Source: Burkholderiaceae bacterium (GTDB taxonomy: Bacteria > Pseudomonadota > Gammaproteobacteria > Burkholderiales > Burkholderiaceae_C). Taken from it: DNA of 64,000 nt. The position numbers and the translations under genes are program-made. Location: contig CP126124.1 in NCBI GenBank assembly GCA_030123545.1, forward strand, positions 3,038,001-3,102,000, in the 5' to 3' direction. This document shows, piece by piece, positions 44,618 through 53,846 of the stretch; the first letter of the stretch is position 1, and each line of letters starts with the position of its first letter. The notes under the pieces are model-generated. The model was not told where the DNA came from, did not search any database, and saw nothing but the letters and a program-made list of their open reading frames with translations.

Positions 44618-45373
44618 ATGCACCAACTGGTACTGCTGCGCCACGGCGAGTCGACCTGGAACCTGGAGAACCGGTTCACCGGCTGGACCGACGTCGACCT
44701 GACCGCGACCGGCATCGCGCAGGCCAAGCAGAGCGGGCAGTTGCTGCACGCCGAGGGCTACGACTTCGACATCGCCTACACCAGCGTGCTCAAGCGCGCG
44801 ACGCGCACGCTCTGGCACTGCCTCGACGAGATGGACCGCACCTGGCTTCCGGTCGTGCACAGCTGGCGGCTCAATGAGCGCCACTACGGCGCGCTGCAGG
44901 GCCTCTCCAAGTCCGAGATGGCGCGCATCTACGGCGAGGAACGGGTGCTGGCCTGGCGGCGCAGCTACGACGTGCCGCCGCCGGCGCTGGAGCCGTCCGA
45001 CCCGCGTTGCGAGCGCAAAGACCGGCGCTACGCGAAGCTCAAGCCCGGCGAAGTGCCGCTGACCGAATGCCTGCGCGACACGGTGGCGCGGGTCGTGCCG
45101 CTGTGGACCGAATCGATGGCGCCGGCGATCAAGTCCGGGCGCCGCATCCTGGTGGTGGCGCACGGTAACTCGATCCGCGCGCTGGTGAAGTATCTGGACG
45201 ACGTGCCGGAAGCCGAGATCGTCGGCCTGAACATCCCGAACAGCATTCCGCTCGTCTACGAATTCGACGACGATCTGCGGCCGCTGCGCCATTTCTACCT
45301 CGGCGATCCGAACGCGGCGGCGCGCGCCGCTGCCGCGATGGTGGCCCAGGGCCGCGCCCAGGCGGATGCATGA
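44618..45373 (+). CDS. gpmA: 2,3-bisphosphoglycerate-dependent phosphoglycerate mutase
   Basis: Interconverts 3- and 2-phosphoglycerate in glycolysis. 251 residues: phospho-histidine motif LVLLRHGESTWNLENRFTGWTDVDL (His9), NERHYGALQGLSK, and second His in ILVVAHGNSIRALVKYL. Divergent from the rhodanese gene; 160 bases before ctpA. Confidence 0.96.
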   Translation: MHQLVLLRHGESTWNLENRFTGWTDVDLTATGIAQAKQSGQLLHAEGYDFDIAYTSVLKRATRTLWHCLDEMDRTWLPVVHSWRLNERHYGALQGLSKSEMARIYGEERVLAWRRSYDVPPPALEPSDPRCERKDRRYAKLKPGEVPLTECLRDTVARVVPLWTESMAPAIKSGRRILVVAHGNSIRALVKYLDDVPEAEIVGLNIPNSIPLVYEFDDDLRPLRHFYLGDPNAAARAAAAMVAQGRAQADA

Positions 45374-45533
45374 GCGCCGCCCGGCCGCCCGAAGGCGCTC
45401 GCACCGCAGCGCGTCAGCGCGAAGGTTCTCTGTTGAACCAACCGCGCCCGCGCCGCTCGAACCGCTCGAACCACCGCCCCGGCGGCGCCACGGCCGGGGT
45501 GTATATTGGAATCGCAACCCCTTCTTCCCTTCT

Positions 45534-47027
45534 ATGCGTCACAAACTGAAGATTGCCAGCTGGATTGCAGTCGGAGCCCTGACCGGCGCGCTGACCACGG
45601 TATCGCTGCAGACGATCGCGCGCAGCGCGCTCGCGCCGTTGCCGCTCGACGAGCTGCAGCAGCTCGCGTCGGTGTTCGGCATGATCAAGACCGACTACGT
45701 CGATCCGGTCGACGAGAAGAAGCTGATCTCGGACGCGATCACCGGCATGGTGTCGGGCCTGGACCCGCATTCGCAGTACTTCGACAAGAAGACCTATGCC
45801 GAATTCCGCGAGGGCACAACCGGCAAGTTCGTCGGCGTCGGCATCGAGATCACGATGGAGGACGGGCTGGTCAAGATCGTCTCGCCGATCGAGGGCTCGC
45901 CGGCGTTTCGCGCCGGACTCAAGAGCGGCGACCTGATCACGAAGATCGAGGACGCCGCGGTGAAGGGCATGACGCTGAACGAAGCGGTCAAGAAGATGCG
46001 CGGCAAGCCTGACACCAAGGTGCAGCTCACGATTTTCCGCAAGGACGAGAACCGCACCTTCACGGTCACGCTGACGCGCGAGGAGATCGTCACCCAGTCG
46101 GTGCGCGGCAAGGTGATCGAGCCGGGCTATGCCTGGGTGCGCATCTCGCAGTTCCAGGAGCGCACGGTGGACGACTTCGTGCGCAAGGTCGACGAGATCT
46201 ACAAGAAGGATCCGACGATCAAGGGCCTGGTGCTCGACCTGCGCAACGATCCCGGCGGCCTGCTCGACTCGGCGGTCGCGGTGTCGGCCGCGTTCCTGCC
46301 GCCGGACGTCACCGTGGTGTCGACCAAGGGCCAGCTGCCGGAGAGCAATTTCACGTACAAGGCTTCGCCGCAGTACTACCAGCGGCCCGGCGACCCGGAC
46401 CCGCTGCGCAGCCTGCCGGCCGCGCTGAAGACGGTGCCGATGGTGGTGCTGGTCAACGCCGGAACGGCCTCGGCGAGCGAAATCGTGTCGGGCGCGCTGC
46501 AGGACTACAAGCGCGCGACGATCATGGGCAGCCGCACCTTCGGCAAGGGTTCGGTGCAGACCGTGCGCCCGCTCGGCCCCGACACCGCGCTGAAGCTGAC
46601 GACCGCGCGCTATTACACGCCGAGCGGCCGCTCGATCCAGGCGACCGGCATCGTGCCCGACGTGCCGGTCGACGAGACCGCGAAGGGCGACGTGTTCAAC
46701 GAGCTGATGACGCGCGAGGTCGATCTGCAGCACCACCTGACGAACGGCGCGTCGTCGGACGCGAAGGACGCGGCGCGCGAGCAGGCGCGCGAGCAGGCGC
46801 GCAAGGAACTCGAGCTCGAAATGCTCAACAAGAAGGAGCCCAAGATCCCCGAATACGGTAGCGACAAGGACTTCCCGCTGATCCAGGCGCTGAACCTGCT
46901 GCAGGGCAAGCCGGTGGTGATCAGCAAGAGCGCGGCCGAGCGCGACGCGCAGAAGGCCCAGGCGAGCAGCGCCAAACCCGGCGCGAGCAAGCCGGGCGCG
47001 ACCAAGACGGAGAAGAAGGACAATTGA
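45534..47027 (+). CDS. ctpA: C-terminal processing peptidase (S41 family, CtpA)
   Basis: Periplasmic serine protease, 497 residues. N-terminal membrane/signal segment (IASWIAVGALTGALTTVSL), PDZ domain (VGIEITMEDGLVKIVSPIEGSPAFRAGLKSGDLI, about 100-170), then the S41 catalytic core with Ser in VNAGTASASEIVSGAL and Lys in GSRTFGKGSVQTVRPLG. The tail is Lys/Ala/Ser-rich and probably disordered. ATG 45534 is chosen because the signal segment begins there; TATATT at 45502-45507 could be its -10. Stop overlaps the next start (TTGA). Confidence 0.95.
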   Translation: MRHKLKIASWIAVGALTGALTTVSLQTIARSALAPLPLDELQQLASVFGMIKTDYVDPVDEKKLISDAITGMVSGLDPHSQYFDKKTYAEFREGTTGKFVGVGIEITMEDGLVKIVSPIEGSPAFRAGLKSGDLITKIEDAAVKGMTLNEAVKKMRGKPDTKVQLTIFRKDENRTFTVTLTREEIVTQSVRGKVIEPGYAWVRISQFQERTVDDFVRKVDEIYKKDPTIKGLVLDLRNDPGGLLDSAVAVSAAFLPPDVTVVSTKGQLPESNFTYKASPQYYQRPGDPDPLRSLPAALKTVPMVVLVNAGTASASEIVSGALQDYKRATIMGSRTFGKGSVQTVRPLGPDTALKLTTARYYTPSGRSIQATGIVPDVPVDETAKGDVFNELMTREVDLQHHLTNGASSDAKDAAREQAREQARKELELEMLNKKEPKIPEYGSDKDFPLIQALNLLQGKPVVISKSAAERDAQKAQASSAKPGASKPGATKTEKKDN

Positions 47028-47791
47028 CCGACGAGCAGCTGCTGCGCTACTCGCGCCACATCCTGCTCGACGAGATCGGGATCGAGGGCCAGCAGCGTCT
47101 GCTCGCAGCGCATGCGCTCGTCGTCGGCGCCGGCGGCCTGGGCTCGCCGGCAGCGCTGTACCTGGGCTCCGCCGGCGTCGGCCGCATCACGCTGGTCGAC
47201 AACGACACGGTCGATCTCACGAACCTGCAGCGACAGATCGCGCATGTCACCGCTCGCATCGGCGTGCCGAAGGTCGAGTCGGCGCGCGCCGCGATCGCCG
47301 CGCTGAACCCCGACGTGCGCGTCACGGCACTCGAGCAGCGCGCCGGCAGCGCACTGCTCGCCGAATGGGTGGGCCAGGCCGACGTCGTGCTCGACTGCAG
47401 CGACAACTTCGCGACCCGTCATGCGATCAATGCAGCCTGCGTTGCGCACCGCAAGCCGCTGGTGTCGGGCGCTGCGATCCGCTTCGACGGCCAGGTCGCG
47501 GTATACGACCCGCGCGATGTCCACTCGCCGTGCTACGCCTGCGTGTTCGCGCCAGATGATGAATTCGAGGAGACGCAATGCGCGACGATGGGCGTGTTCG
47601 CGCCGCTGGTCGGCGTGATCGGCGCGATGCAGGCCTGCGAGGCACTGAAGCTGCTGGCCGGCACCGGCCGCTCGCTGGCCGGCCGGCTGCTGCTGCTCGA
47701 CGCACGCACGATGAGCTGGAGCGAGATGCGCGTTGCCAGGGATCCGGCCTGCAAGGTCTGCGGCGACGCGCCGGCCAGCGAGTCCGCTTAA
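47024..47791 (+). CDS. moeB: MoeB/ThiF-family adenylyltransferase
   Basis: Activates the C-terminus of a ubiquitin-like sulfur carrier (MoaD or ThiS) by adenylation. 255 residues: LLRYSRHILLDEIGIEGQQRLLAAHALVVGAGGLGSPAALYLGSAG with the ATP-binding loop, CSDNFATRHAINAACV, and zinc-binding pairs CYACVF and CKVCG. Begins at a TTG (47024) overlapping the ctpA stop, with AAGGA upstream, so it is coupled to ctpA. MoeB and ThiF cannot be told apart from sequence alone. Confidence 0.88.
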   Translation: MTDEQLLRYSRHILLDEIGIEGQQRLLAAHALVVGAGGLGSPAALYLGSAGVGRITLVDNDTVDLTNLQRQIAHVTARIGVPKVESARAAIAALNPDVRVTALEQRAGSALLAEWVGQADVVLDCSDNFATRHAINAACVAHRKPLVSGAAIRFDGQVAVYDPRDVHSPCYACVFAPDDEFEETQCATMGVFAPLVGVIGAMQACEALKLLAGTGRSLAGRLLLLDARTMSWSEMRVARDPACKVCGDAPASESA

Positions 47792-47824
47792 TCGGCGATT
47801 GATCGCTCCCCTCTCTTCCCCGCC

Positions 47825-48823
47825 ATGTCGATCCAACTTCAACCCACTCGCAGGCAGATGCTGGCCGCATCTGGCGGCACCACGCTGCTGCTGGCGCTCG
47901 GCGTAGCCGCAGCGCCGGCCGCAGCGCAAAGCGCCTATCCGCGCAAGCCGGTCACGATCGTGACCGGGGCTCCGCCCGGAAGCCCATTGGACATCCTGGC
48001 CCGACTGATCGCCTCGGTGCTCGACACGAGCCTGGGGCAGCACTTCATCGTCGAGAACAAGCCCGGCGCGGCGCGCAATCTTGCGGCGGACTATGTCGCC
48101 AGAAGCCGCCCGGACGGCTACACGGTGCTGTTCGGCATCGACAGCCCGTTCACCGTGAATCCGCACCTGTACAAGAAGATGCCGTTCAAGCCGGGCGACC
48201 TGAAGCCGGTGACGATCCTGGGCAGTTCCGGCCTGATGATCGGCGTGAATCCGAAGACCGGCATCAGCACGGTAGCGGAATTGGCCGAAGCGGCGAAAAC
48301 CCGGACACTCAATTTCTGTTCCGGCGGCATCGGCAGCCCGGGCCATCTGGTGCTGGCGGAGTTCGAGCAGATGACGAAGACGAAACTCAACCACATTCCG
48401 TACAGCGGCAACGCACCGGCGGTTGCGGCTATCGTCTCGGGCCAGGTCGACGGCGGCATCCTGGCGACGGCGGGAATGATTCCCTACCTCGACAACGGCA
48501 AGATCACCGCGCTCGCAGTGACCAGTGCACAACGCTCGAAGCTCGCACCGAGCGTGCCGACCGTGGCCGAACTGGGCTACGGGAAACTGCAGCAGGAGGT
48601 GCTGTTCATTGCGACGGTGCCGGCGGCAACGCCCGATCCGGTGGTGCAGACGCTGGCGCACGCGTTCGCCGACGCGATGACGCGCCCCGAGGTGCAAAAG
48701 CGCATCCACCTGCTCGACCTTCAGCCCAATGGCGCGACCGGCGCCGATGCGGCCCGAATCCTGAACGAGGACTCCGAGCGCTATGGGCGCATCATCCGGG
48801 CTACCGGCATGAAGATCGAATGA
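47825..48823 (+). CDS. Bug-family (TctC-like) periplasmic substrate-binding protein, copy 1
   Basis: 332 residues. The N-terminal signal has a twin-arginine-like start (TRRQMLAASG) and ends ...PAAAQS. Bug hallmarks are YPRKPVTIVTGAPPGSPLDILAR, IVENKPGAARNLAADYVARS, DGYTVLFGI and TVPTVAELGY. These receptors bind small carboxylates or related solutes. No TctA/TctB membrane genes are adjacent, so it is an orphan receptor, as is usual in Burkholderiales. It is closely similar along its whole length to the next gene, and the same length. Confidence 0.9.
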   Translation: MSIQLQPTRRQMLAASGGTTLLLALGVAAAPAAAQSAYPRKPVTIVTGAPPGSPLDILARLIASVLDTSLGQHFIVENKPGAARNLAADYVARSRPDGYTVLFGIDSPFTVNPHLYKKMPFKPGDLKPVTILGSSGLMIGVNPKTGISTVAELAEAAKTRTLNFCSGGIGSPGHLVLAEFEQMTKTKLNHIPYSGNAPAVAAIVSGQVDGGILATAGMIPYLDNGKITALAVTSAQRSKLAPSVPTVAELGYGKLQQEVLFIATVPAATPDPVVQTLAHAFADAMTRPEVQKRIHLLDLQPNGATGADAARILNEDSERYGRIIRATGMKIE

Positions 48824-48879
48824 TCGATCCGCGCGCCGGCTCCGCCGACAAACACGCCATCGTTGGAAAGGTTGCAGCC

Positions 48880-49878
48880 ATGTCCCTCCGCCATCCGCTC
48901 ACACGCCGTCAATCATTCGTCGCCTGCGCCGGTTCCGCGCTGCTGCTGGCAGTCGGCTTTGGCACGCCTGCGGCCCACGCCGAAGGCGCTTACCCGGACA
49001 AGCCGGTTACCTTCGTGAACACGTTCCCGCCGGGCGGCCCCTCGGACATCCTCGCGCGGTCCATTGCGGCGTCGCTGGACACCGCGCTCAAGCAGCGCTT
49101 CATCGTCGAGAACCGGCCCGGCGCAGCCGGCAACATCGGCGCGGCCTACGTGGCCAACAGCCGTCCCGACGGCTACACCGTGATGTTCGGCATCGGCACC
49201 ACGTTCACCGTCAATCCGTACATCTACAAGAAGATGCCGTTCAAGCCCGGCGACCTGAAGCCGGTGATGATCCTGGCCAGCTCCGGCCTGCTGGTCGGCG
49301 TGAACCCGAAGACCGGCCTCAAGACCATGGACGAACTGGTCAAGGCGGCCAAGTCGAAGAACCTGAACTTCAGCTCCGGCGGCAACGGCAGCCCGGGCCA
49401 GCTCGAGATCTCGATCTTCGACGAGGTGACCAAATCCAAGCTGAATCACATTCCGTACAAGGGCAACTCGCCGGCCGTTGCCGCGATCCTCTCCGGCGAG
49501 GTCGACGGCGGCGTGCTGGCGACGCCGGGAATGATCCCCTACGTGAAGGACGGCAAGATCACCGCGCTCGCGGTCACCAGCCCGCAGCGCTCCAAGCTCG
49601 CGCCGACGGTGCCGACCGTTGCCGAGGCGGGCTACAAGGATCTGCAGCAGGACGTGCTGTACGTCGCCATGGTGCCGGCGGCGACGCCCGACGCGGTGGT
49701 GCAGACGCTGGCGCACGCATTCGCCGATGCGATGAAGCGCCCCGAGGTGCAGAAGCACATGAACCTGCTCGACATCCAGCCGAACGGCGCGACCGGCGCC
49801 GATGCGGCCCGGATCCTGAAAGACGCGTCCGAGCGCTACGGCCGCATCATCAAGGACACCGGCATGAAGGTTGAATGA
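48880..49878 (+). CDS. Bug-family periplasmic substrate-binding protein, copy 2
   Basis: 332 residues, tandem paralogue of the preceding protein; long blocks are identical (KKMPFKPGDLKPV; QTLAHAFADAM; LQPNGATGADAARIL differs by one residue). Signal peptide with TRRQSFVACAG and AAHAEG. ATG 48880 is chosen because GGAAAGG lies 8 bases upstream and it gives the same N-terminus as copy 1; an in-frame ATG at 48820 overlaps copy 1 and is unlikely. Ligand unknown; the sulfatase gene follows after 22 bases. Confidence 0.9.
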   Translation: MSLRHPLTRRQSFVACAGSALLLAVGFGTPAAHAEGAYPDKPVTFVNTFPPGGPSDILARSIAASLDTALKQRFIVENRPGAAGNIGAAYVANSRPDGYTVMFGIGTTFTVNPYIYKKMPFKPGDLKPVMILASSGLLVGVNPKTGLKTMDELVKAAKSKNLNFSSGGNGSPGQLEISIFDEVTKSKLNHIPYKGNSPAVAAILSGEVDGGVLATPGMIPYVKDGKITALAVTSPQRSKLAPTVPTVAEAGYKDLQQDVLYVAMVPAATPDAVVQTLAHAFADAMKRPEVQKHMNLLDIQPNGATGADAARILKDASERYGRIIKDTGMKVE

Positions 49879-49900
49879 GCGCGGCCAACGGAAATCCATC

Positions 49901-51217
49901 ATGAAGCGACCGAATTTCATCTTCATCGTCGCCGACGATCTGGGCTACGCCGACCTCGGCTGCTACGGCGGGCGCGACGAGCCCTGGGGCCCGGTCTCGC
50001 CGGTGCTCGATGGGCTGGCGGCCCAGGGCATTCTGTTCACGCAGGGTTATTCCAACTCGCCGGTATGCTCGCCGACCCGCTTCGGGCTGATGACCGCGCG
50101 CTACCAGTACCGGCTGCGCGGCGCGGCCGAGGAGCCGATCAACAGCAAGAGCCGCGGCAGCAAGACGCTCGGGCTGCCGCCCGAGCACCCGACGCTGCCC
50201 TCGCTGCTGCGCGGCGCCGGCTACCGCACCGCGCTGTTCGGCAAGTGGCACCTGGGCTTTCCGCCGCATTTCGGGCCGCTCAAGTCGGGCTACGAGGAAA
50301 GCTTCGGCCCGACGTCGGGTGGCGTCGACTACTTCACGCACTGCGATTCCAGCGGCCGGCATGACCTGCTGCTGAACGGCGAAGATCATCACGAGGAAGG
50401 CTACCTCACCGACCTGTTCTCGCGCCGCGCGGTCGACTACGTCGAGCGGATGGCGAAGCAGAGCGCGCCGTTCCTGCTCAGCCTGACCTACACCGCGCCG
50501 CACTGGCCCTGGGAGACGCGCGACGACGCGGCCAGGGCGCCTGCAATCCGGGACAACCTGTTCGACCTGGCCAGCGGCAACATCCACGTGTACCGGCGCA
50601 TGATCCATCACATGGACGAGGGCATAGGCTGGATCATGGACGCGCTGCGGCGCACCGGCCAGTTCGACCACACGCTGATCGTGTTCACCAGCGACAACGG
50701 CGGCGAGCGCTTTTCCGACAACTGGCCGCTGGTCGGCGGCAAGATGGACCTGACCGAAGGCGGCATCCGCGTGCCGTGGATCGCGCATTGGCCGGCCGTG
50801 ATCAGGCCGGGCGGGGTGAGCAGGCAGCTGTGCATGACGATGGACTGGTCGGCGACGATGCTGGCCGCCGCCGGCGTCGCCGCGCACCCCGACTACCCGC
50901 TCGACGGCGTGTCGCTGCTGCCGGTGCTGCGCGACGCGAGCCACCGCTTTCCTCGCCCGCTGTACTGGCGCATGAACCATCGCGGCCAGCGCGCGCTGCG
51001 CGACGGCGACTGGAAATACCTGATGGTCGACGGCAACGAATACCTGTTCGACATTCCGCAGGATGAGCGCGAGCGCGCGAACCGCGCGAAGCTGGAGCCG
51101 CTGCGGCTCGATGCGATGCGCGCCGCCTGGCTCGCGTGGAACGACACGATGCCGCCGATTCCTGAAGACGCGACTGTGAGCCTCGGCTACTCGTACAAGG
51201 ACATGCCGCAGCGCTGA
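49901..51217 (+). CDS. Type I sulfatase
   Basis: 438 residues of the alkaline-phosphatase-like superfamily. Metal ligands Asp12-Asp13 (VADDLGYADLG) and the formylglycine motif Cys56-Ser-Pro-Thr-Arg (PVCSPTRFGLMTARY, with Ala where most have Gly). FGKWHLGFPP and DNGGERFSDNWPLVGGKMDLTEGGIRVPW follow the arylsulfatase pattern. It would hydrolyse a sulfate ester. There is no signal peptide, so it should act in the cytoplasm. ATG 49901 begins MKRPNFIFIVADD, the family start. It follows two Bug receptors and precedes a SulP transporter. Confidence 0.9.
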   Translation: MKRPNFIFIVADDLGYADLGCYGGRDEPWGPVSPVLDGLAAQGILFTQGYSNSPVCSPTRFGLMTARYQYRLRGAAEEPINSKSRGSKTLGLPPEHPTLPSLLRGAGYRTALFGKWHLGFPPHFGPLKSGYEESFGPTSGGVDYFTHCDSSGRHDLLLNGEDHHEEGYLTDLFSRRAVDYVERMAKQSAPFLLSLTYTAPHWPWETRDDAARAPAIRDNLFDLASGNIHVYRRMIHHMDEGIGWIMDALRRTGQFDHTLIVFTSDNGGERFSDNWPLVGGKMDLTEGGIRVPWIAHWPAVIRPGGVSRQLCMTMDWSATMLAAAGVAAHPDYPLDGVSLLPVLRDASHRFPRPLYWRMNHRGQRALRDGDWKYLMVDGNEYLFDIPQDERERANRAKLEPLRLDAMRAAWLAWNDTMPPIPEDATVSLGYSYKDMPQR

Positions 51218-51260
51218 AAAGCAGCCGGCGTGGCCGCCGATACGGTTAGCATCGGTGCCG

Positions 51261-52982
51261 ATGAACGCTAGACGCTGGCGGCTCGGCCGCTGGTTCCCCT
51301 TTCTCGACTGGCCCCGGCCCGACCTCGGCACGCTCAACGGCGAACTGTGGGCCGGCATCACGGTCGGCCTGATGGTGATCCCGCAGGGCGTCGCCTACGC
51401 GGGCCTGGCCGGCATGCCGCTGGTGACCGGCATCTATGCGTCGATGCTGCCGGCGCTGGTCGCGGTGCTGTGGAGTTCGTCGGTCCGGCTCTCGGTCGGG
51501 CCGACGGCGCTCTCTTGCCTGCTGGTGTATTCGTCGCTGATCGATCTGGCGCAGCCGGGCAGCACGGAATGGGTCAACCTCGCGGTCTGGCTTGCGCTGC
51601 TGTCGGGCCTGGCCCAGGTGGTGCTCGGCTGCGTGCGTTTCGGCTGGCTGCTGAACGTGGTCAGCTCGCCGGTGCTGATGGGCTTCACGCAGGCGGCGGC
51701 GATCCTGATTCTGGCTTCGCAGGTCCCGGCGCTGTTCGGCTTTCGCAGCGGCTGGAGCCGGATGATTGCGCACCCGGATCTGCATTGGCTCGCCGCGCTG
51801 TTCGGCCTGGCCAGCCTCGCGGCGCTGATCGTCTCGCGCCGCTTCGCGCCGCGCTTTCCGGCGGTGGTGCTGGTGGTGCTCGCCGCGTCGGGCTTGAGCG
51901 CGCTGATCGGCTTCGAGGCCGGCGGCGGCCGCGTCGTCGGCCAGCTCGCGGCCGGCCTGCCGGCGCTCCACATTCCATCCGCGCTGCCGTGGGCCACGTT
52001 CGGGCAACTGGTGGTTCCGGTGCTGGTGATCACGCTGGTGAGCTTCCTCGAAACCGCGTCGAGCGCGAAGGTCGACAGCCAGCGCGGCGGCAAGCGCTGG
52101 AACCAGGACCAGGACCTGATCGGCCAGGGCTTGGCGAAGATCGCGTCCGGCCTGTGCGGGGCGTTTCCGACCAGCTCGTCGTTCTCGCGCTCGGCGCTGA
52201 ACCTCTACGCCGGCGCGAAGACCGGCTGGGCCACGATCGTCTCGGTCGCCGTGGTGCTGCTGGTGCTGCTGTTCCTCACGCCGGTGCTGCGCTACGTTCC
52301 GCAGGCGGTGTTGGGCGCGGTGGTGGTCGCGGCCACCTACGGCCTGCTGAAACCCTCCGCTTTCGCCCGGGTCTGGCGCGTCTCGCGCGTCGAGGCGCTG
52401 ATCGCCGCCGTCACGTTCGCGGTGACCGTGCTGACCGCGCCCAACCTGTACTGGGGCGTGATCGCCGGCATGCTGATGAGCCTCAGCCATTTCCTCTATC
52501 AGCGGCTGCACCCGCGCATCGTCGAGGTCGGTCTGCACCCGGACGGCAGCCTGCGCGAACGCGAGCGCTGGCAGCTGCCGCCGCTCGCGCCGCGCGTCTA
52601 CGCGGTGCGCATGGACGCGGCGCTCGACTTCGCGTCGGCCGCCGATTTCGAGCGCGTGCTGACCGAGCACCTGGGCAACGCGCCCGACACCGAGCATCTG
52701 TGTCTGTTCGCCGGCTCGATCAACCGCATCGACGCAACCGGCGTCGAATGCTTCGCCCAGTTGCGCCACACGCTGGCCGAGCGCGACATCGTGCTGCACA
52801 TCGCCGGTATGAAGTTGCCGGTCGAGATCGCGCTCCAGCGCAGCGGCGACTTGGGCGAAGGGCCGCTGCTCAGGCTCTATCGCACCGACGCGGAGGCGCT
52901 GCAGGCGATGAGAGAAATCGCGGCGAGCACCGACTCTGCGCCTGCTGTCGCGGACGCGAACGCCGAGGCGCTCAGGCCGTAA
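51261..52982 (+). CDS. SulP-family anion (sulfate) permease
   Basis: 573 residues: SulP membrane core with AGITVGLMVIPQGVAYAGLAGMPLVTGIYASMLPALV, SFSRSALNLYAGAKTGWATIVS, about 12-14 helices, then a C-terminal STAS domain (VYAVRMDAALDFASAADFERVL; GSINRIDATGVECFAQL). It would move sulfate or another anion, including bicarbonate or carboxylates. ATG 51261 is used (GTG at 51255 possible). Its stop lies inside the tail-to-tail DUF429 gene. Placed after the sulfatase, sulfate is a reasonable substrate. Confidence 0.92.
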   Translation: MNARRWRLGRWFPFLDWPRPDLGTLNGELWAGITVGLMVIPQGVAYAGLAGMPLVTGIYASMLPALVAVLWSSSVRLSVGPTALSCLLVYSSLIDLAQPGSTEWVNLAVWLALLSGLAQVVLGCVRFGWLLNVVSSPVLMGFTQAAAILILASQVPALFGFRSGWSRMIAHPDLHWLAALFGLASLAALIVSRRFAPRFPAVVLVVLAASGLSALIGFEAGGGRVVGQLAAGLPALHIPSALPWATFGQLVVPVLVITLVSFLETASSAKVDSQRGGKRWNQDQDLIGQGLAKIASGLCGAFPTSSSFSRSALNLYAGAKTGWATIVSVAVVLLVLLFLTPVLRYVPQAVLGAVVVAATYGLLKPSAFARVWRVSRVEALIAAVTFAVTVLTAPNLYWGVIAGMLMSLSHFLYQRLHPRIVEVGLHPDGSLRERERWQLPPLAPRVYAVRMDAALDFASAADFERVLTEHLGNAPDTEHLCLFAGSINRIDATGVECFAQLRHTLAERDIVLHIAGMKLPVEIALQRSGDLGEGPLLRLYRTDAEALQAMREIAASTDSAPAVADANAEALRP

Positions 52983-53826
52983 CGATCCAGCCTTCCAGCG
53001 GATCCATGTCCGACGGCAGTCCGTAAAGCGGCGCCCCTCGCGCGTGCTGCAGATCGGCCCAGCCGGCCTGCAGCAGGCACAGCACCGCGTCGAGCCGATC
53101 GCCGCGCGCGTCTTCGATCAGCGCTTCGCGCTGCGCCGCATCGAGTTGCAGCCGCAGGCCCAGGCGCGTGCGGCCGTTTTCCAGCGCTTCGATCAGCGCG
53201 CGGCGCGCAAGCAGGCGATCGGCGGTCTGCTTCGCGGCGCTGTCGCTCTTGTAGCTGCGCCGCCCGAGAATCTCGCGCGCGAGCAGCCCGGGGTAGCCTT
53301 CGAGCCCGACCCGCGCCGGGTCGCCGTCCTGCAGCCCCGGCAGATGCACGCCGGCCGCGCTCAAATGCGGCACGCCGGCGTGCAGCATCAGCGCGACCGG
53401 CGGGTTCACCCATTTCATCGACGGACTCGAGCCGGTCGGGCCGTCGGTCTTGCGGTGCGCGAACTTGGCGCCGGCCGGCCGCGCCGCGCAGAACGCGGCG
53501 AAGCGCTCGCGGATCTGGTCGCGGCTCAGCTCGGCGTAGCGCTGCATGCAGGCCTCCCACTGCAAAGGCCAGCCGAGCCACGCGACCAGTTCACGCGGCA
53601 GGCCGAACGGGAAGTCGAATGCGCCGACCCACGGGCCTGGCCGATGCAGCCAGCGCCCGAATGCGTCCAACGATTCGATTTGCTCCAGTTTCGATAGCAC
53701 AATACGCCTACCGGACCTAGACCCGAGCGCGAAAACGATCGGCTTTGCGCGGCGCGGGCTGCTTGAGAAGTCGCAGCCGAGCAGCAGCGGATCGGAGCCC
53801 GTGGATTGGAACGTCGGCTCGTGCAC
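52972..53826 (-). CDS. DUF429 family protein
   Basis: 284 residues: LLGCDFSSSPRRAKPIVFALG at the N-terminus, WVGAFDFPFGLPRELVAWLGWP, KTDGPTGSSPSMKWVNPPVA, GYPGLLAREILGRRSYK and DRLDAVLCLLQAGWA. The fold is RNase H-like nuclease (DUF429/COG2410); Asp residues in GCDF, FDFP and DRLDAV could form the acidic centre. Function unproven. No ATG fits; GTG 53826 is proposed. Its stop overlaps the stop of the SulP gene by 11 bases. 20 bases after the EamA gene, same strand. Confidence 0.82.
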   Translation of the reverse strand: MHEPTFQSTGSDPLLLGCDFSSSPRRAKPIVFALGSRSGRRIVLSKLEQIESLDAFGRWLHRPGPWVGAFDFPFGLPRELVAWLGWPLQWEACMQRYAELSRDQIRERFAAFCAARPAGAKFAHRKTDGPTGSSPSMKWVNPPVALMLHAGVPHLSAAGVHLPGLQDGDPARVGLEGYPGLLAREILGRRSYKSDSAAKQTADRLLARRALIEALENGRTRLGLRLQLDAAQREALIEDARGDRLDAVLCLLQAGWADLQHARGAPLYGLPSDMDPLEGWIVTA

Positions 53827-53846
53827 GGCAATGTCGGCGACGCCGC

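Noticed and set aside
53685..53715. A+T-richer stretch GTTTCGATAGCACAATACGC in the DUF429 gene as a fourth coding repeat
   Set aside because: Only one arm (ATAGC) and a few flanking bases match; too weak to claim.
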